Positions 47,168-59,358 of a DNA stretch of 64,000 nt are shown piece by piece; the first letter of the stretch is position 1; the number at the start of each line of letters is the position of its first letter. The position numbers were made by a program, and so were the translations under genes. The stretch is from contig OX467092.1 in the NCBI GenBank assembly GCA_950106755.1, forward strand, positions 5,642,001-5,706,000, in the 5' to 3' direction. The DNA is from Climacium dendroides (lineage: Eukaryota > Streptophyta > Bryopsida > Hypnales > Climaciaceae). A model generated the notes under the pieces. That model did not search any database. It was not told the origin of the DNA and saw nothing but the letters and a program-made list of their open reading frames with translations.

Positions 47168-48157
47168 ATGTTAAGCGATGTTGAATGAGCTAGGATTGTT
47201 GGCATGAGAAAGGAAGGCATGAAATCTAGTCAAATAGCTGAAATCTTAAAAATACCACGTTCTACAGTTTCGACTGTTCTCACAAAATGGAGAGTTTTTG
47301 GTCAAATGACCACTCTAAAACCTCAACCTCAACCTCTAAAATTGTCTGATTGTAGTATGAGAGACCTTAGTCAAATGATCCATTCTCATTGGCGGTTGAC
47401 ATTGGCAGCACTCACAAGAAAATTCCATGTTCATCAACATACGATGCGAAGATACATTCGTAGATTAGGATTTTGAAATCGTGTAGCACCAAAGAAGCCG
47501 TACTTCAATGATACTCATATGAATCACAAGCTAGCTTTTGCTATGAAGTATTGCAATTGAACAATGAATGATTGGAAAAGAGTGATTTGGACGGATGAAT
47601 CAAGTTTTGAGCTTGGAATGAATTCTAGGCACATTCGAATTTGGAGAAAAACTCATGAGTGTTATTCCTTGCAATGCTCCTACGTTCAAATTAGGGAGGA
47701 CTTCCGTGATGGTGGTGGTGGATTTATTGGATTTCACAAGAGTCATCTAGTTTTTATACCACAAGGAGAGTGGACTGCAAGAGATTTTGTTAACAATGTC
47801 TATAAGGGTGAATTGTCTCAATTCTATTTCATGCACAACGAGCCTCATAAACTTACCCTCATGGAAAATGGTGCTACTCTTCATCACAGGAAAGCTCCAA
47901 CAATATGATGGAGCGCTCATGGTATGAAAAAGTTAGAATAGCCTACAAACTCCCCTGATTTGAACCCAATAGAAAACTTGTGACACATTGTAAAAGATCT
48001 CTTACGCCACCATCAAAAGCCGAAGAACAAAGAAGACATGATTCAAACCATTCAAGCAGTATGAGATGATGTTTCTTTAGAGATACTACAAACGCTGATT
48101 GCAAGCATGCCAGACCGAATTCAAGCTACAATTGCAGCCAAAGGCGGTAGTACTTGA
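47168..48157 (+). pseudogene. Tc1-like transposase, single frame with seven nonsense codons
   Basis: 330 codons in one frame without any frameshift. An N-terminal helix-turn-helix (MRKEGMKSSQIAEIL, STVSTVL) is followed by a second HTH region ending RYIRRLGF. The catalytic core has WTDESSF (first Asp) and SPDLNPIEN (Glu). The second Asp is replaced by Asn in LMENGATLHH; 34 residues separate it from the Glu, so the type is DD34E. Stops lie at 47,186, 47,474, 47,558, 47,906, 47,939, 47,981 and 48,062, all TGA or TAG; several replace conserved Trp or Arg. The normal stop is at 48,155. Length fits Tc1 transposases (about 340). The active enzyme would cut at the terminal repeats and insert at TA; this copy is dead. 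Confidence 0.88.
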
Positions 48158-48633
48158 TGGTAGACAATGTAGATTAAAAATGATAAATGTTGTATGATCT
48201 CAAATTTTCAATGTAAATATTTTTTTATATATTGAAGTACTCTTCCATACAATTCCAACGCAACTTTTGGTTTAGAAATTGGTTCATTTTTGCACATGAC
48301 ATGGCAATCTCAAGTTTGTGAAATTTCAAGGCAACACTGTTGAAACTCAGAATTTGTAAATGAAGTAACCTTACTGTACTGTACAAGTGTATCATATGTC
48401 CAATTCCGAACAGCAATAGCAAGCAAGTCCGTCGACACCATTTCCATACAAGCAATCACATACGTGTAGGTCTACAAATGGTAGGCCAAATGAATTTGTA
48501 GCTCTTTGGAAGAGTTACGTACTTCGACTCAATTGCAGAAACGTCATCAAGCTTCCTGTAGGAGTTGTTCTCAGAGATGGAAAATCAGCAAGGATTTGAG
48601 TCCACTGTGCAAACTGAAGAGCCATAGCCGCAC

Positions 48634-50295
48634 TTAAGGGCATGGCGCTGATGCTAACCGACTGTCGTGAAGGAGACGAACATAAGCATCAAAACTTCTG
48701 CGTGAAGACCCTCCCGAAGCTCCCACTTCGCGAGCTTTGACCCTCAATTTTTTAACATTCTCTCGCACAACTTTACCTTCCGCCTCGTGCAACAAGCTCC
48801 TCGCCTTCTTCTCAATCTCCTCTTTAGTCACAAACTGCACCAGCCTCACCTCCTCGCTTTCTAGCTCCTCTTTTGTGTGCGCTCTTCCCTTCAACTCAAT
48901 CGCCACTTTCAGCGCGTCCACCAAGAACCTGCAGAACAGCAATCAATCGAGGGAAAGTGAGAGAGACATCCAGCGCAAGAAATTGACGAATGATTGCGGG
49001 TGGTAGAGAGGAATTGAAACAAACCTGCGATTCAGATACTGCTCGGCGAATTTCGGCCACGCGAGCACGGGCACACCGGCGCAGACAGTCTCCAGCGTAG
49101 AATTCCACCCACAGTGGCTCAAAAACCCACCCACTGACGGATGCTTGAGGATCCGCGTTTGCGGCGCCCATCGGGAGTAGCACAGTCCGCGCTCCCGCAC
49201 GCGCTCCTCAAACCCTAATGGAAGAAACTCCGTCACGGACTCGCTTTCGGACGCCGCAGAGAAATCGGGTGCGTCCGGCATTCGCACAATCCACAGAAAC
49301 GACACCCCACTCGCCTCTAGTCCCAGCGCGAGCTCCCGCAACTGGGGTGCCGAATGCGTTGCACTGCTTCCAAACGAAACGTACAGAACAGATTTCGAGG
49401 CTCGAGTGTTGAGCCAGCTGATACAGGGGTCGGGATCGGTCTCCTCCGGCGATTCGTCGTCATCGTTGACATAAGACTCTGGCAGCAATGGCCCAATGTC
49501 GAGAATACACTTCGCTTGCACATCTGGGGATCCCAGGACGTCCTTCCGCAAGGCGTCCAGCACGGGCTTCTCGAGGTCGTAGAAAGTGTTGAGCAAGATC
49601 ACGTCAGCTTCTCGGAATCGGTTGTGATGGAGCCGCATCCACTTGTACATGGACGGAGTCAAAAACGGCGAGGGGAGATCCGACGCTGCTGTTGGTGGGA
49701 GACCGGGAATGTCATCGAAAATTAGCTCTCTCGTTTCGCGAGTGATGGGAACCAATCCTTTCTCGAAGAGACGCTGCGACTGCAATGCGCAGGAGAGCGC
49801 CGAGGCAGGGGAGACGTACAATAAATGCTTCGCAATCCGCAACCTGTCCGCCGCCTTTTGCGACCAAGTCTCAAACATGTCATGTAAAATGCACACTGGT
49901 GAAGTCGCGGGGTGCACCCCGCGGAGACTTTGCGACGCCGGCGAGGTGAGATCCTTGATGGTCGATTCCAAGAGATCGAGCACTCGTCGCTCCTCCGAAG
50001 GATCCTCCCGCATGCGATCCCGCCATTCCCTGTGGGAGAGCTCGAGCGAAGTCTTGTCACGCAAGCCGACGATGCGCAGTGGGTAGCCTTCTTGCGAGGT
50101 GAAATCCGTGGTCCCGAGGGAAGCTCGAAGCTCCAGGAGATGCTTGTCAGAGGTGACAACGGTGGCGACGACGCCCGCTGTTGCCAAACACCGCGCGAAT
50201 TGCAGAAACGGGATGGTGTGACCTGATGCGGACCGCGGGACTATCACGACGTGCGGTGCATCCGCCCACTGACTCACCACAGCTTGAGACTCCAT
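48634..50295 (-). CDS. UGT2: plant family 1 UDP-glycosyltransferase, two exons
   Basis: Exon 1 is 50,295-49,025 and exon 2 is 48,928-48,634. The 96-bp intron is phase 2 (CGCAG|GTTTG ... CTGCAG|GTTC), at the same codon as in UGT1, and joins to NRRFLVDALK. The product is 521 residues. SGHTIP with catalytic His26 and ILHDMFE with the partner Asp are present; the PSPG box at about 376-419 includes HCGWNS and ends in Gln. The enzyme would transfer sugar, probably glucose, to a small hydrophobic acceptor in the cytosol. It is strongly similar to UGT1 throughout and shares the 5' UTR tract before the ATG. No defects are seen. The compact intron is probably the ancestral state. Substrate unknown. Confidence 0.92.
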
Positions 50296-50750
50296 TTGCT
50301 TCCGCTACTCGATTGACCACACAAATGCAATTCAAAGCTTAAACTGGAAGTGGGAACTCGTCGAAATCTCAAGTGAAAAGCTCCAGCTCGAGCTCCCGCT
50401 GCTATTGCTTTTCATGGTTACGATGTACGCAATTCGAGACGCTTGTCGAGGTACTCATGGACGGCCTGGACATGGGTAGCTCCTTCTGACACTTCTGCAA
50501 TGGTACAGGAATGGGTTGCAACTCCGAAATTCCTCTTGCAACTTCCTTAAATCCAATGCCGTGCGGTCTGCTTGAGGTTAGGAATTAACTGACTGCTGTG
50601 AAAGAGTATTCAGAAAGGTCGCACATTTGAAGAGGTGTCAGTCACACTTGTACTTGCTTTGCAGTGGATGCCGACCATTGAATATCTTTGCAACCAGCAG
50701 TCGCCTTTCCAGTCGCAATTTCAAGTAGATCACCTTTGTGAAGGTGCAAT
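50296..50750. other. 5' flank of UGT2
   Basis: GC-balanced; shares with UGT1 the tract TCGAGTAGCGGAAGC directly before the ATG. No convincing TATA box. A 118-codon minus-strand frame (50,994-50,638) extends over it but resembles nothing known. Confidence 0.4.
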
Positions 50751-50791
50751 CTCTCAGATACTTCTCAGATCGACGGAGAAGTATCTGAGAG
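50751..50791. other. perfect 16-bp inverted repeat (hairpin)
   Basis: CTCTCAGATACTTCTC, a 9-base loop, then the exact reverse complement. It lies 456 bp upstream of the UGT2 ATG and could be a regulatory dyad or a terminator-like hairpin of an upstream transcript. Confidence 0.7.
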
Positions 50792-50994
50792 CATCGCCAC
50801 CAGTTGCCCTCTAAATGACCACTGTAACAAAAAGTGCTGAGGGCTTCGTACCCTGACCACCCAATGATTCCCACCAACAACCCACTAAAATAGGATTGAG
50901 TTTCAATCCTGCCCCTCTGAACCTGTTCTGTCCTTGTTCCCGCCTTCGGGTGCTTATCCCTGCCTTCGGATGTTGTTTTTTTGCCTTTGGGCAT

Positions 50995-53692
50995 TTATTC
51001 TCCGTACATACATGCATAAGTCATAGATATTTATGAGTCATGGATTTTCCCCCGCTAAAATAGGGTTGAATATAACTTTTCAAGTGCCACCAAGGCACCA
51101 AGTCACAAAGAATGTCACCGTGGTGCTCCTTTTTGTCTTGCCTTCTTTTGTGGATGGTGGTGAAGTCAACTTTGATGAATGTTCTTCAAGCTTGAACCAA
51201 GAACAAGAGGCGGGGATAGTTCAACATAGATAACATGATGGTTTTACAATTAGTGCCCTATGTGAATAATATTTTCATATGAATTTAATGAGATTGCTTC
51301 CAAAACATATGGCTTTGAAATTTCCATATGAATTTTGTACATGACATACATCATGTGTTTGCCTTTAATATTGATTTTTTTTCTTGGAAAAATTAAATAT
51401 GTACATTTTCCAAATGTTTTTCCAAATGATGTTCTAAGCAATGTAGATTTCAAACTTTCAATCTTCAATTTTTTTCTTAAGAAATTTTATTTAAAAAAAT
51501 ACAATGAACAATGGACTGTACTTTTTTTGGAAGATGACTTTTGAATTAATTTGAGTCCCACATGAACACGTACTAATGGATTCAAAAGAAAAGCTTTTGT
51601 TCATACTTTATAAGTATCTATGACTTATGTATGTAGTCATTAATATTTATAGACTATTTATTTAATTTTATATTTGTATAAAATTGTATATAATTGTATA
51701 TTCTTATATATGAAGTCTTTATCAGGAAAAACACAATGAATTCTTTTATTATTTTTTCCACCCTTGAAGAATATATAGTGAGTGCATTGTGAACCTTCGG
51801 TTCTAAAGCATTCCCACATCCTTAAAGGATACCAACATTGAAGAAGGCTTATTTTCTTGGCTAGGTATGTCTTCTACCAACTATTTGAATGCTTAATTGT
51901 TTAAGTTCTTCATAGAGATTAGGCGTATTGGTATACACATATACAAATGTCTTAAACTATGATTGCCAACATGTTTTAGTTTCATTCCAATACTAGAAGT
52001 AGGAGGTGCACCTAAGAATGTATTTTACCAAGATAAAAGCCTAAATAGTTTTAGATTAATTGATTATACTTATGAATTTGATTAAACTAAATTAGTAAGA
52101 CCACTTATTATTTAGAACACATAGAAATGAACATCATTAGATTTCACCATCACACTTGCTTCTCCTCCGCCTCACAAAAGTTCCTCCCTTTCTTCGCACA
52201 CCCACTTCCACATTGGCATCCATTGAGAGAATAGTCTACATTGACTAGGACAACGTGAGTGTAATACTACCCTTTACAAAGGCCCTCCCTTGTCATGCAA
52301 ATGCGTATCTAATGGGATAGACAGCAGAATTTGTACCATGATAGGTTGTTGGTGTGGAGCCATTCGCTGCTACAAAAGTATGACAAAGACGGGTTGTCGT
52401 TGCCAAGACCATGACTAGTGGCGATGCTCTCAGTGAATAAGCTTATCAAGGGTCTTTGGCATGGACTCGATGCAATTTCACGAAGAGGAGTCTGAAGATT
52501 TTAAAAGTTATTAGGGCATCTTTTAGGATTTCCAGAAAACGGACATGAACCTCGAACTTGTGTGAATGTGGGATTTGTGATCGTGGAAAACTTGAGGATT
52601 GTTTGTAGATTTGTAGCTAAATAGGAGGCATAGCAAAAGTCTGAAGAATTGGGCGCACATGAAGCACACAAATATATTCGAAGCAGCGCTACTCACAAAG
52701 TTAGAAGTAGATATTCAAGGGTGGTCACATCTTCTCTTCATCCTCAATCTTCAAAAAATGGGGACGTATGTGGCACTCTTTCCTTGAATTGTGAAGAGTC
52801 CATTCTTTGAAGATTGAGAAGTTTTATCCTTTTCCCCTGAAGGTGAAGAATGGGCGTGAATAATTTCTCCAATCTCCAAAGAGGTGTCACACCTTCTTCA
52901 TAGAAAATGGCCCGTATTGGCTCTTGTTTTCACTCCGTACTTTTTTACTCTTTATAGAAGTTTCGTTCTTGAAGTTGTGACAATCCTTAATGTGAGGAAT
53001 GGAGTTCATTTTTGTGCAAATTTCAGATTCTAGACTTCCCACCGTTGATGTGCTAGAGGACTTAAATAACTTGAAATTCACAAAAATTACAAAGAGTAGA
53101 CTTTGTTTTTCTCAAAAGCACTTTTGATCTCCAAATCACACCAGCCTATGAATAAGGTAGGCACTCAAAAACAAAATAATTTTTGACCAATAAGTAGGTG
53201 ATTTGGAAAATCTTGAGGAGTTTTTCCAAGGCTTATTGATTTCTATTTATAAAATGACATGGAAATTTTATCTACACTAATATGTTTTTCACTATAATGT
53301 ACAAAAATGATAAAATTTTCAGAAAATTTAATGTTTAATGTGATTTTTATTTAATTTTACTTCAAAAATTTCCCAAAATTTCATTTTTTCTCAAAAAAAT
53401 CTAAAAAAATTATGGTCGAAGGAAGACATGTGATTTCATCTTTGAAACATAAAAATGAAATAAATTCATTCACATTTAGTTTCTAAATGGGAACATCTAG
53501 AGTGAAGAAAATTGAACTTGAATTTTGTGGTGAAGATTAAAGACTATTTTACATGGAATAATCCATTTTCTACAATTTTCATGGATTTGGCTTAGCTATG
53601 GCAAATAGCCTTCCGTTATCACTAAGTTAGTGCCCATTGTAGTCCTTGTAGAATTGTCCTTTAGTAATGAAGTATTGTGTGGTGAGAGCATC
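50995..53692. other. AT-rich intergenic DNA
   Basis: No gene. 51,000-51,900 has LTR-like composition but no paired repeats. 52,735-52,826 contains an imperfect inverted repeat (CTCAATCTTCAAA against TTTGAAGATTGAG). Confidence 0.35.
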
Positions 53693-54151
53693 TTCAATCC
53701 AACAGATATATTGGCCCTCTAAAATGTATATTTAACTTTTGACTTATATATAATTAGAATTTTCAAATATTATCATTGAAGCACATGTAAAATAGACATA
53801 AAGAAAATTCAAATTAAAACATTAGACAATGGCTTCAAAAGTAAAGCAAAAGTCCAAAAATTATAGAAACTTTGACTAATCATGCTTACCAAAGCCAAAT
53901 AAATCCAATTGCACTCCAAATATAGCATAGAATTGGCCAAAGTTGGCTTTGGTAAGTATAATTTGTCAAAGTCTATAATTTTTGGACTTTTATTTTACTT
54001 TTGAAGCAATGTCAAAATTTGAATTTTTTTGAATGTCTATGTAAAAATTGCTCTACCAATGATAGAAATATCAAGTTCTAATTCTATATAAGTCAAAAGT
54101 TAGAAATACATTTGGAAGGCCAATATACTAATTAGACAAAGGATGCTCTCA
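53693..54151. mobile_element. large foldback element (459 bp)
   Basis: Both ends read TGAGAGCATC inward and the inverted repeats extend over about 200 bp with small gaps (landmark GTCCAAAAATTATAGA), meeting near 53,935. No coding capacity. The target duplication is unclear, so the superfamily is open. Confidence 0.8.
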
Positions 54152-54962
54152 AAGACGTTTTCATTTTATGTCTATCAATTTACATTATTAAATTATAGGG
54201 GAGGCAAGCAATATGAAAGCTAGTATATTTGAGAAACACTAGAACTTATTATTTGTTGTAGACGATCAAATTTGGAAATTTCAAATTTATGTTTGGAATC
54301 AAAGACCTTAAACTAGCTAGAAGTGATGGAGAAATACAATATTAATCAATACAAGATATACAATAAATTATTACACTTAATCCCAAGTAGTTTACTTAAG
54401 AATCCCCACAAAATTTTTGCTACCCTCATCTACTTGCACACAAACAATGTAGTTTTCTTTTGCTAAACTTAGTTTAAAGTGAAACAATCTAAAATCATTC
54501 ATTCAAGTGTACATAGATTGTAAAAGTCAAATTTAACACTAGAGATACTTTATTGATGAGTTACTTGTAAAAAAATGAAAATCTCAAACAAATTATATAT
54601 ACTTTCTAAAGAATTTTGTATTTTTTGTGAATTTTTAAGATTAAAACTTAATGAAATCTTGATGTATCTATTGGATGGTAGAATTCGGTGTACAATAAAA
54701 GAATGCAAAGATGTCCCAAACACATTAAATCTTGTTTTTACCTCTTATGAGTACTAGTATAGGTTTTTCATAGCTTTTCTCAACAAAATTTCAAAAAATA
54801 TAAATATATTTCACATCAAATGTACAATTTTCAATTCAAAACATACTTCTTCAAAAATAATGTGAATAAATAAGCCAATAAAAAAACTATAGATATCATC
54901 ATAAGCAAACTTAAAATTTTGAAATTTAAAATAAATTTTTTGTGAAAATACTTCATCTACGG
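54152..54962. other. AT-rich intergenic DNA
   Basis: Nothing recognisable. Confidence 0.4.
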
Positions 54963-55261
54963 CATCACAAAGTTTAGACCCTATAGTTTGTCAATAATTA
55001 TCATGTGGTTATCATTGTTTCATGGGTTTGCACATTAATTACAATTCATCGCATCATTACCATGCATTACTTTGCATTGTTACAATGCAGTTGCAAGTAA
55101 CGATGCGATAACGATGCGATAACAATGTGATAACGATGTGATAACAATGTGAAGTAATGCATTGTAATGATGTGATAAATTGTAATTAACGTGCAAACCC
55201 ATGAAACAATGATAATTACATGATAACTATTGACAAACCATAGGGTCTAAACTTTGTGATG
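54963..55261. mobile_element. foldback MITE, copy 2 (CATCACAAAG termini)
   Basis: 299 bp, inverted repeats of about 85 bp, same family as 18,891-19,161. The centre has an expanded array of 11-bp repeats (AACGATGCGAT and AACAATGTGAT, about five units) not seen in copy 1. Confidence 0.88.
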
Positions 55262-55910
55262 GAGGTCAATTTCAAAAGGAATTTTTGATTGTTGCTTTCA
55301 AATTTTATTGATAAATATTAGTTAGTGTAATAGTAGATCCAATCATATAGATGTGATCTATGGGTCAAACATTACAAATCTTGTTTAAAATTTTATCATT
55401 AAATTATTATTATGAATTGTACTTAAAACCACATCTTAACATTTTAATAAACTTCAACTATCCTAGTCATTAACCACTCAAGTGTTTTGGAGTCCTCTTT
55501 CACTCTTTCTCTCTATCTTAAACAATTATATTTAAAAATTATTGTTTACAATTTAGAATAAATTAAGAAGTTTCTAAAGTTTTTATTCATGATATATATC
55601 TTGATAAAACTTCAAATCATAAGATTAGTCTAGTCATTCAAGAGTCCATTGCGTCCAAATTATAAATGTGCTTTGGTCAAACTCAATTTAGCTCTCAAAA
55701 TCTTTGTTTATTGTTTTCAATATTTATTAATAGAGTGAAGCTTGTCAAATTTATTTTCTAATTCATTTCAATTGCTAACTCAACATGTCAAAATCCAAAC
55801 TTTATAGCATCACAAGATGTTATTCAAATTTTGTAGTTTTAAAACGGTATTTTTAAATTTAAATTTCCATTAATTGTTTCTCATTCTAAACTATATTGTT
55901 GGTCTTGTGC
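55262..55910. other. AT-rich intergenic DNA
   Basis: Nothing recognisable. Confidence 0.4.
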
Positions 55911-56054
55911 AAATAAATAAAGTTTTCTACTATATGTGGTGATTGCTATACATTTTATGTAGATGTTTCCTTCAATAATCACAAATAAATAAAGTTTTCT
56001 ACTATATGTGGTGATTGCTATACATTTTATGTAGATGTTTCCTTCAATAATCAC
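55911..56054. repeat. perfect 72-bp tandem duplication
   Basis: 55,911-55,982 and 55,983-56,054 are identical (start AAATAAATAAAGTTTTC). Identity in neutral AT-rich DNA points to a very recent event or an assembly artefact. Confidence 0.92.
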
Positions 56055-59054
56055 AAATAATTTGATTTTTCAACCAATAATTTTGAAAAAATCTACATTT
56101 CTTGTGATTTTTTTTTGTTTCAATACAATATCAAATTGTGCATCTTTAACAATGCAAAGAATAATTAAATATCCAAGTAGTAATTGGAATTGAATGTAAT
56201 TTAATATATGAATTTTTTTAATGAGTTTCTTGTAAATTGTTAGCGCTATGTTTTATTCCTACTCGAAGAATTAATTTTTCAAAATAATTAATTAGATTTT
56301 TGGTTGCCTCTATCATAGTTTTTCTATATTTGACTCTAAATATTATACCAATCAATTTCATTGATAAAATCGCTTGAATTTTTTTTCATTTGTATAAAAT
56401 AAATAGCTTCAACATAAATAAAAAATAAAAAATATATGCAATTTGAAAGGTCAACCTAAACTTAGACTTGTCCAAAAGATGTCATTGAATTGATGATGTG
56501 CAACATTGAAATGAAAGTTATCTTGTACACTATGAGTTCTAATATTAATCAACATTGTCTAATTAAGAATATCTAAAGAAAGACCATGTATTTTTGAGGA
56601 AGGTAAAGTGAATTATCAATAGGAGAAGTCATTGGAGGAAGTCATTGAATAAATGGCATTTGAAGTATGTACCATTTGAATACCCATTACTCTGTTTCAA
56701 ATAGATTGTTCAACTTGAATTATATATGTATACAATTGATTATTGGTATTCTATTTAATTGAATTAATATCCCACAATGTTAAACGCAATTCCAATATTT
56801 ATTGCAAGCATGGGGTTTGCTCCAAAATTATCTCTTCATAAGGAATGCAATAACTTATTATTTACCACATATCATCAAAGTTAAAAATTTTGACTTCATA
56901 TTTAGAATCAAGCAAACCCCAATTAATAAAGAATATGCTAGAAGTACAAAATCAACAACTCCAATTTAATGGGCGAGTTTTAAGATGAAGGTTGCTAGCA
57001 TGTGAGTTTAGGATCTTCAGCCCATGAACTTAAGAGCATAGGCACCTATATTATAGGCATCTTCTTTGGCTATTGGATGCCTATGTTATAGGCACCTTCA
57101 ATGGTTGGAGGGTACTTATTTTCACCTAGGTTCAAGGCTTGTAGGCTTGCATTTTTAGGCTCATACACTAGCATTGTTTTGTTTTTTGTTTTTTTCATTT
57201 TTTTTATTTATTAGCCAAGGCTTAAATTTTTTTTAAAATGGAATTGGTTTAGCCCCTGCTACAAATGTTGAAGTTATGTTTATTTTTTGGGATTGAACAT
57301 TCTTCTATTTTAAATCAAAGTATTCTACTTTCACTTTAACAAGGTTTCTTTTCTACTTTCAAAGAGATAAATTATTCCATTATTATTCAAATTCCAAATG
57401 TTTTTTGAATAATTACAACTTATGGAAATTCTAGGTGCTCAATTTTTTCTAAATTATGTGTTTCATAATTAATCCCTCCATGCCAAAGGATTTTAGAAAT
57501 AATCTACATGTTTGAGATATAATATTAGACTTCCCCAACTTTTTTGATATTTGCTTTAAAAGTGAACTTAATAAACATGGATTTTAGAAATCATCTATAC
57601 AACTAAATTTGAGATTAAATTTATAGATTTTTATTAAACTAATTTAGAAGCAATTTAGTGAAAGTTGCTCTTCAAATATCTTGCAACAAATTTTTCTTGG
57701 TATCATGAGGAAGAGAGAGTACAAATAAATAATGTTATGTTTCAAGGTAACAAACCTTATTTTGACCCTTTTATAGAATCAACCCTTAGAGTTTTTTCTT
57801 ATCTAAAATTATAATTTCTATTTATGAGAGTGTAGGTGTAGTTGCAATTAGGTGCACCTATTTTCAGCACTTTGAAAGTTTACAGTTTATTTATACTATG
57901 TCCTAAAATGCATTCTAAGCTGGAGAATATAGAATCCTCTTTTAACTATCTATAAGGCCCCACAAAACTTTTCCAATATAATAATTTGAACCATATTGAA
58001 TTGCTTATTTGGATGCATTTAGTTGTTGTTATGTTATAGACTTGTAAGTAGATTGGATGAAAACTGACTTTGAGCAAAATGACATTAATGACATTCATTC
58101 TCCAAATTTTTCTTTTTTCATCCAATTGCAAATTGTCAATCACTCATCAATCAACTAATCACACCAACTAATCACACTAGGTGGATGTAACCACATGGAG
58201 AGTTGCAAAGGATGAGTCAAGTTGCCCTATTGAGGCAAATCTTGTATTAGAATCTACCCTCAATATCTGTTGTTGCAATGAGCATTAAAATTACATAAGT
58301 ATTAAGAAAAATTGTGCTCCCCCAAAATCCAAAAGATCTACTAGTAAGAGTTTATTTTTAATTGTTAAAAGAATTTATAAAAATTAGTATTGATCATGTT
58401 GTGGTTGGCATTAATAGTATTGTATATAGCTCATGTTATCATCCATTTCACATCATGCAGACAACACTAGCCATAAACTCCATTAACCTCTATGGGATTT
58501 AAACTTCAAGTTTCCTTCCATCAACCTCTTTGTATTCCAATGTTGTGTCATTTGAGGATTTAACAATGTTATAATGTTGTGACAATGTACAAATTGGTGA
58601 TGTGATTAGAGACAAAGTACAATTCAAGGATGTTCTCAAAGTGCACTCGTGACCTTGGAACAATTTTTTAAACAAAGACCTATTGATGTTACACCTCTCT
58701 TTTTGAGCATTTGAACACTTCAAAAAGGAAATAGGATCTTGGCATGCACAAGAATCTCATCAAATTGCTTTAGATTTGTTCTTCCATTACGCTTAGATGT
58801 ATAATAACATTCGTACCTTATGTATTTTCATCCTTTATTTATATAAGTATTGTTGTTGTTGTTAGTTCCAAAGTCTCGTAAGTGTTACAAATTGTTAATG
58901 CTACCTCCCATAAGTGTTAAAGTTTCAACACAAGTGTTACAGGATTCCTTGCTCCGATTTGTTAACCAATCTCGAAAGTGCATTGTACATAGAAATTGAT
59001 TGGTTCAATCTCCATGTAACCCAAGGTGAATATTTCTTATAAAGAAATGGAGAG
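56055..59054. other. AT-rich intergenic DNA
   Basis: 3 kb without genes. 57,030-57,110 has short repeats around TTATAGGCA. Nothing else stands out. Confidence 0.4.
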
Positions 59055-59358
59055 CAGTGATCCCTAAACTGATTAAAATTAGTTGAGTTTCTACTAAAAA
59101 AAATCTTGTGCTACTTATACATTGTAAAAAAAGAGGTTTTAATGGAGACATTGTAGTCAAAACTGCAACAAACAATAGAATTTGGTAGCCAATGTGCAAC
59201 TTCCTCTATCTAGGCAGTTTTGTGTTATTGTACTCTCAATCATCCTTCACAACTTGCAAAATCCTTTTTTTTTCTTTTTCTCACTCTGAAGGTAGCCAAA
59301 GTTGATGCCTATTTCTCTTGAAGGCACTAAATTCCATAAATTAGTTCTAGAATCACTG
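59055..59358 (-). mobile_element. hAT-like MITE copy D, complete
   Basis: 304 bp. Both ends begin CAGTGAT (left CAGTGATCCC; right, opposite strand, CAGTGATTC). 8-bp target duplication with one mismatch: ATGGAGAG (59,047-59,054) and GTGGAGAG (59,359-59,366). Confidence 0.88.

Larger units (their letters stand above)
46262..48376 (+). mobile_element. Tc1-like (DD34E) transposon, complete with terminal repeats
   Basis: 2,115 bp. Left end CAGTAAGGTCTACTTTATTT; right end on the opposite strand CAGTAAGGTTACTTCATTTA. Flanked by TA on both sides (46,260-46,261 and 48,377-48,378), the Tc1/mariner target. About 900 bp lie between the left end and the transposase; they hold a 59-bp tandem duplication (46,601-46,718) and a G-rich tract. 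One transposase frame inside. Confidence 0.88.

Noticed and set aside
49354..50226. Frames of 104-147 codons overlapping UGT2 (and similar ones in UGT1)
   Set aside because: Shadow frames caused by GC-rich codons in the UGT exons; the UGT frame has all motifs and correct splice sites.
50995..51900. LTR retrotransposon remnant
   Set aside because: Composition and a short frame at 51,033 suggested it, but no paired LTRs, primer-binding site or polymerase motifs were found.
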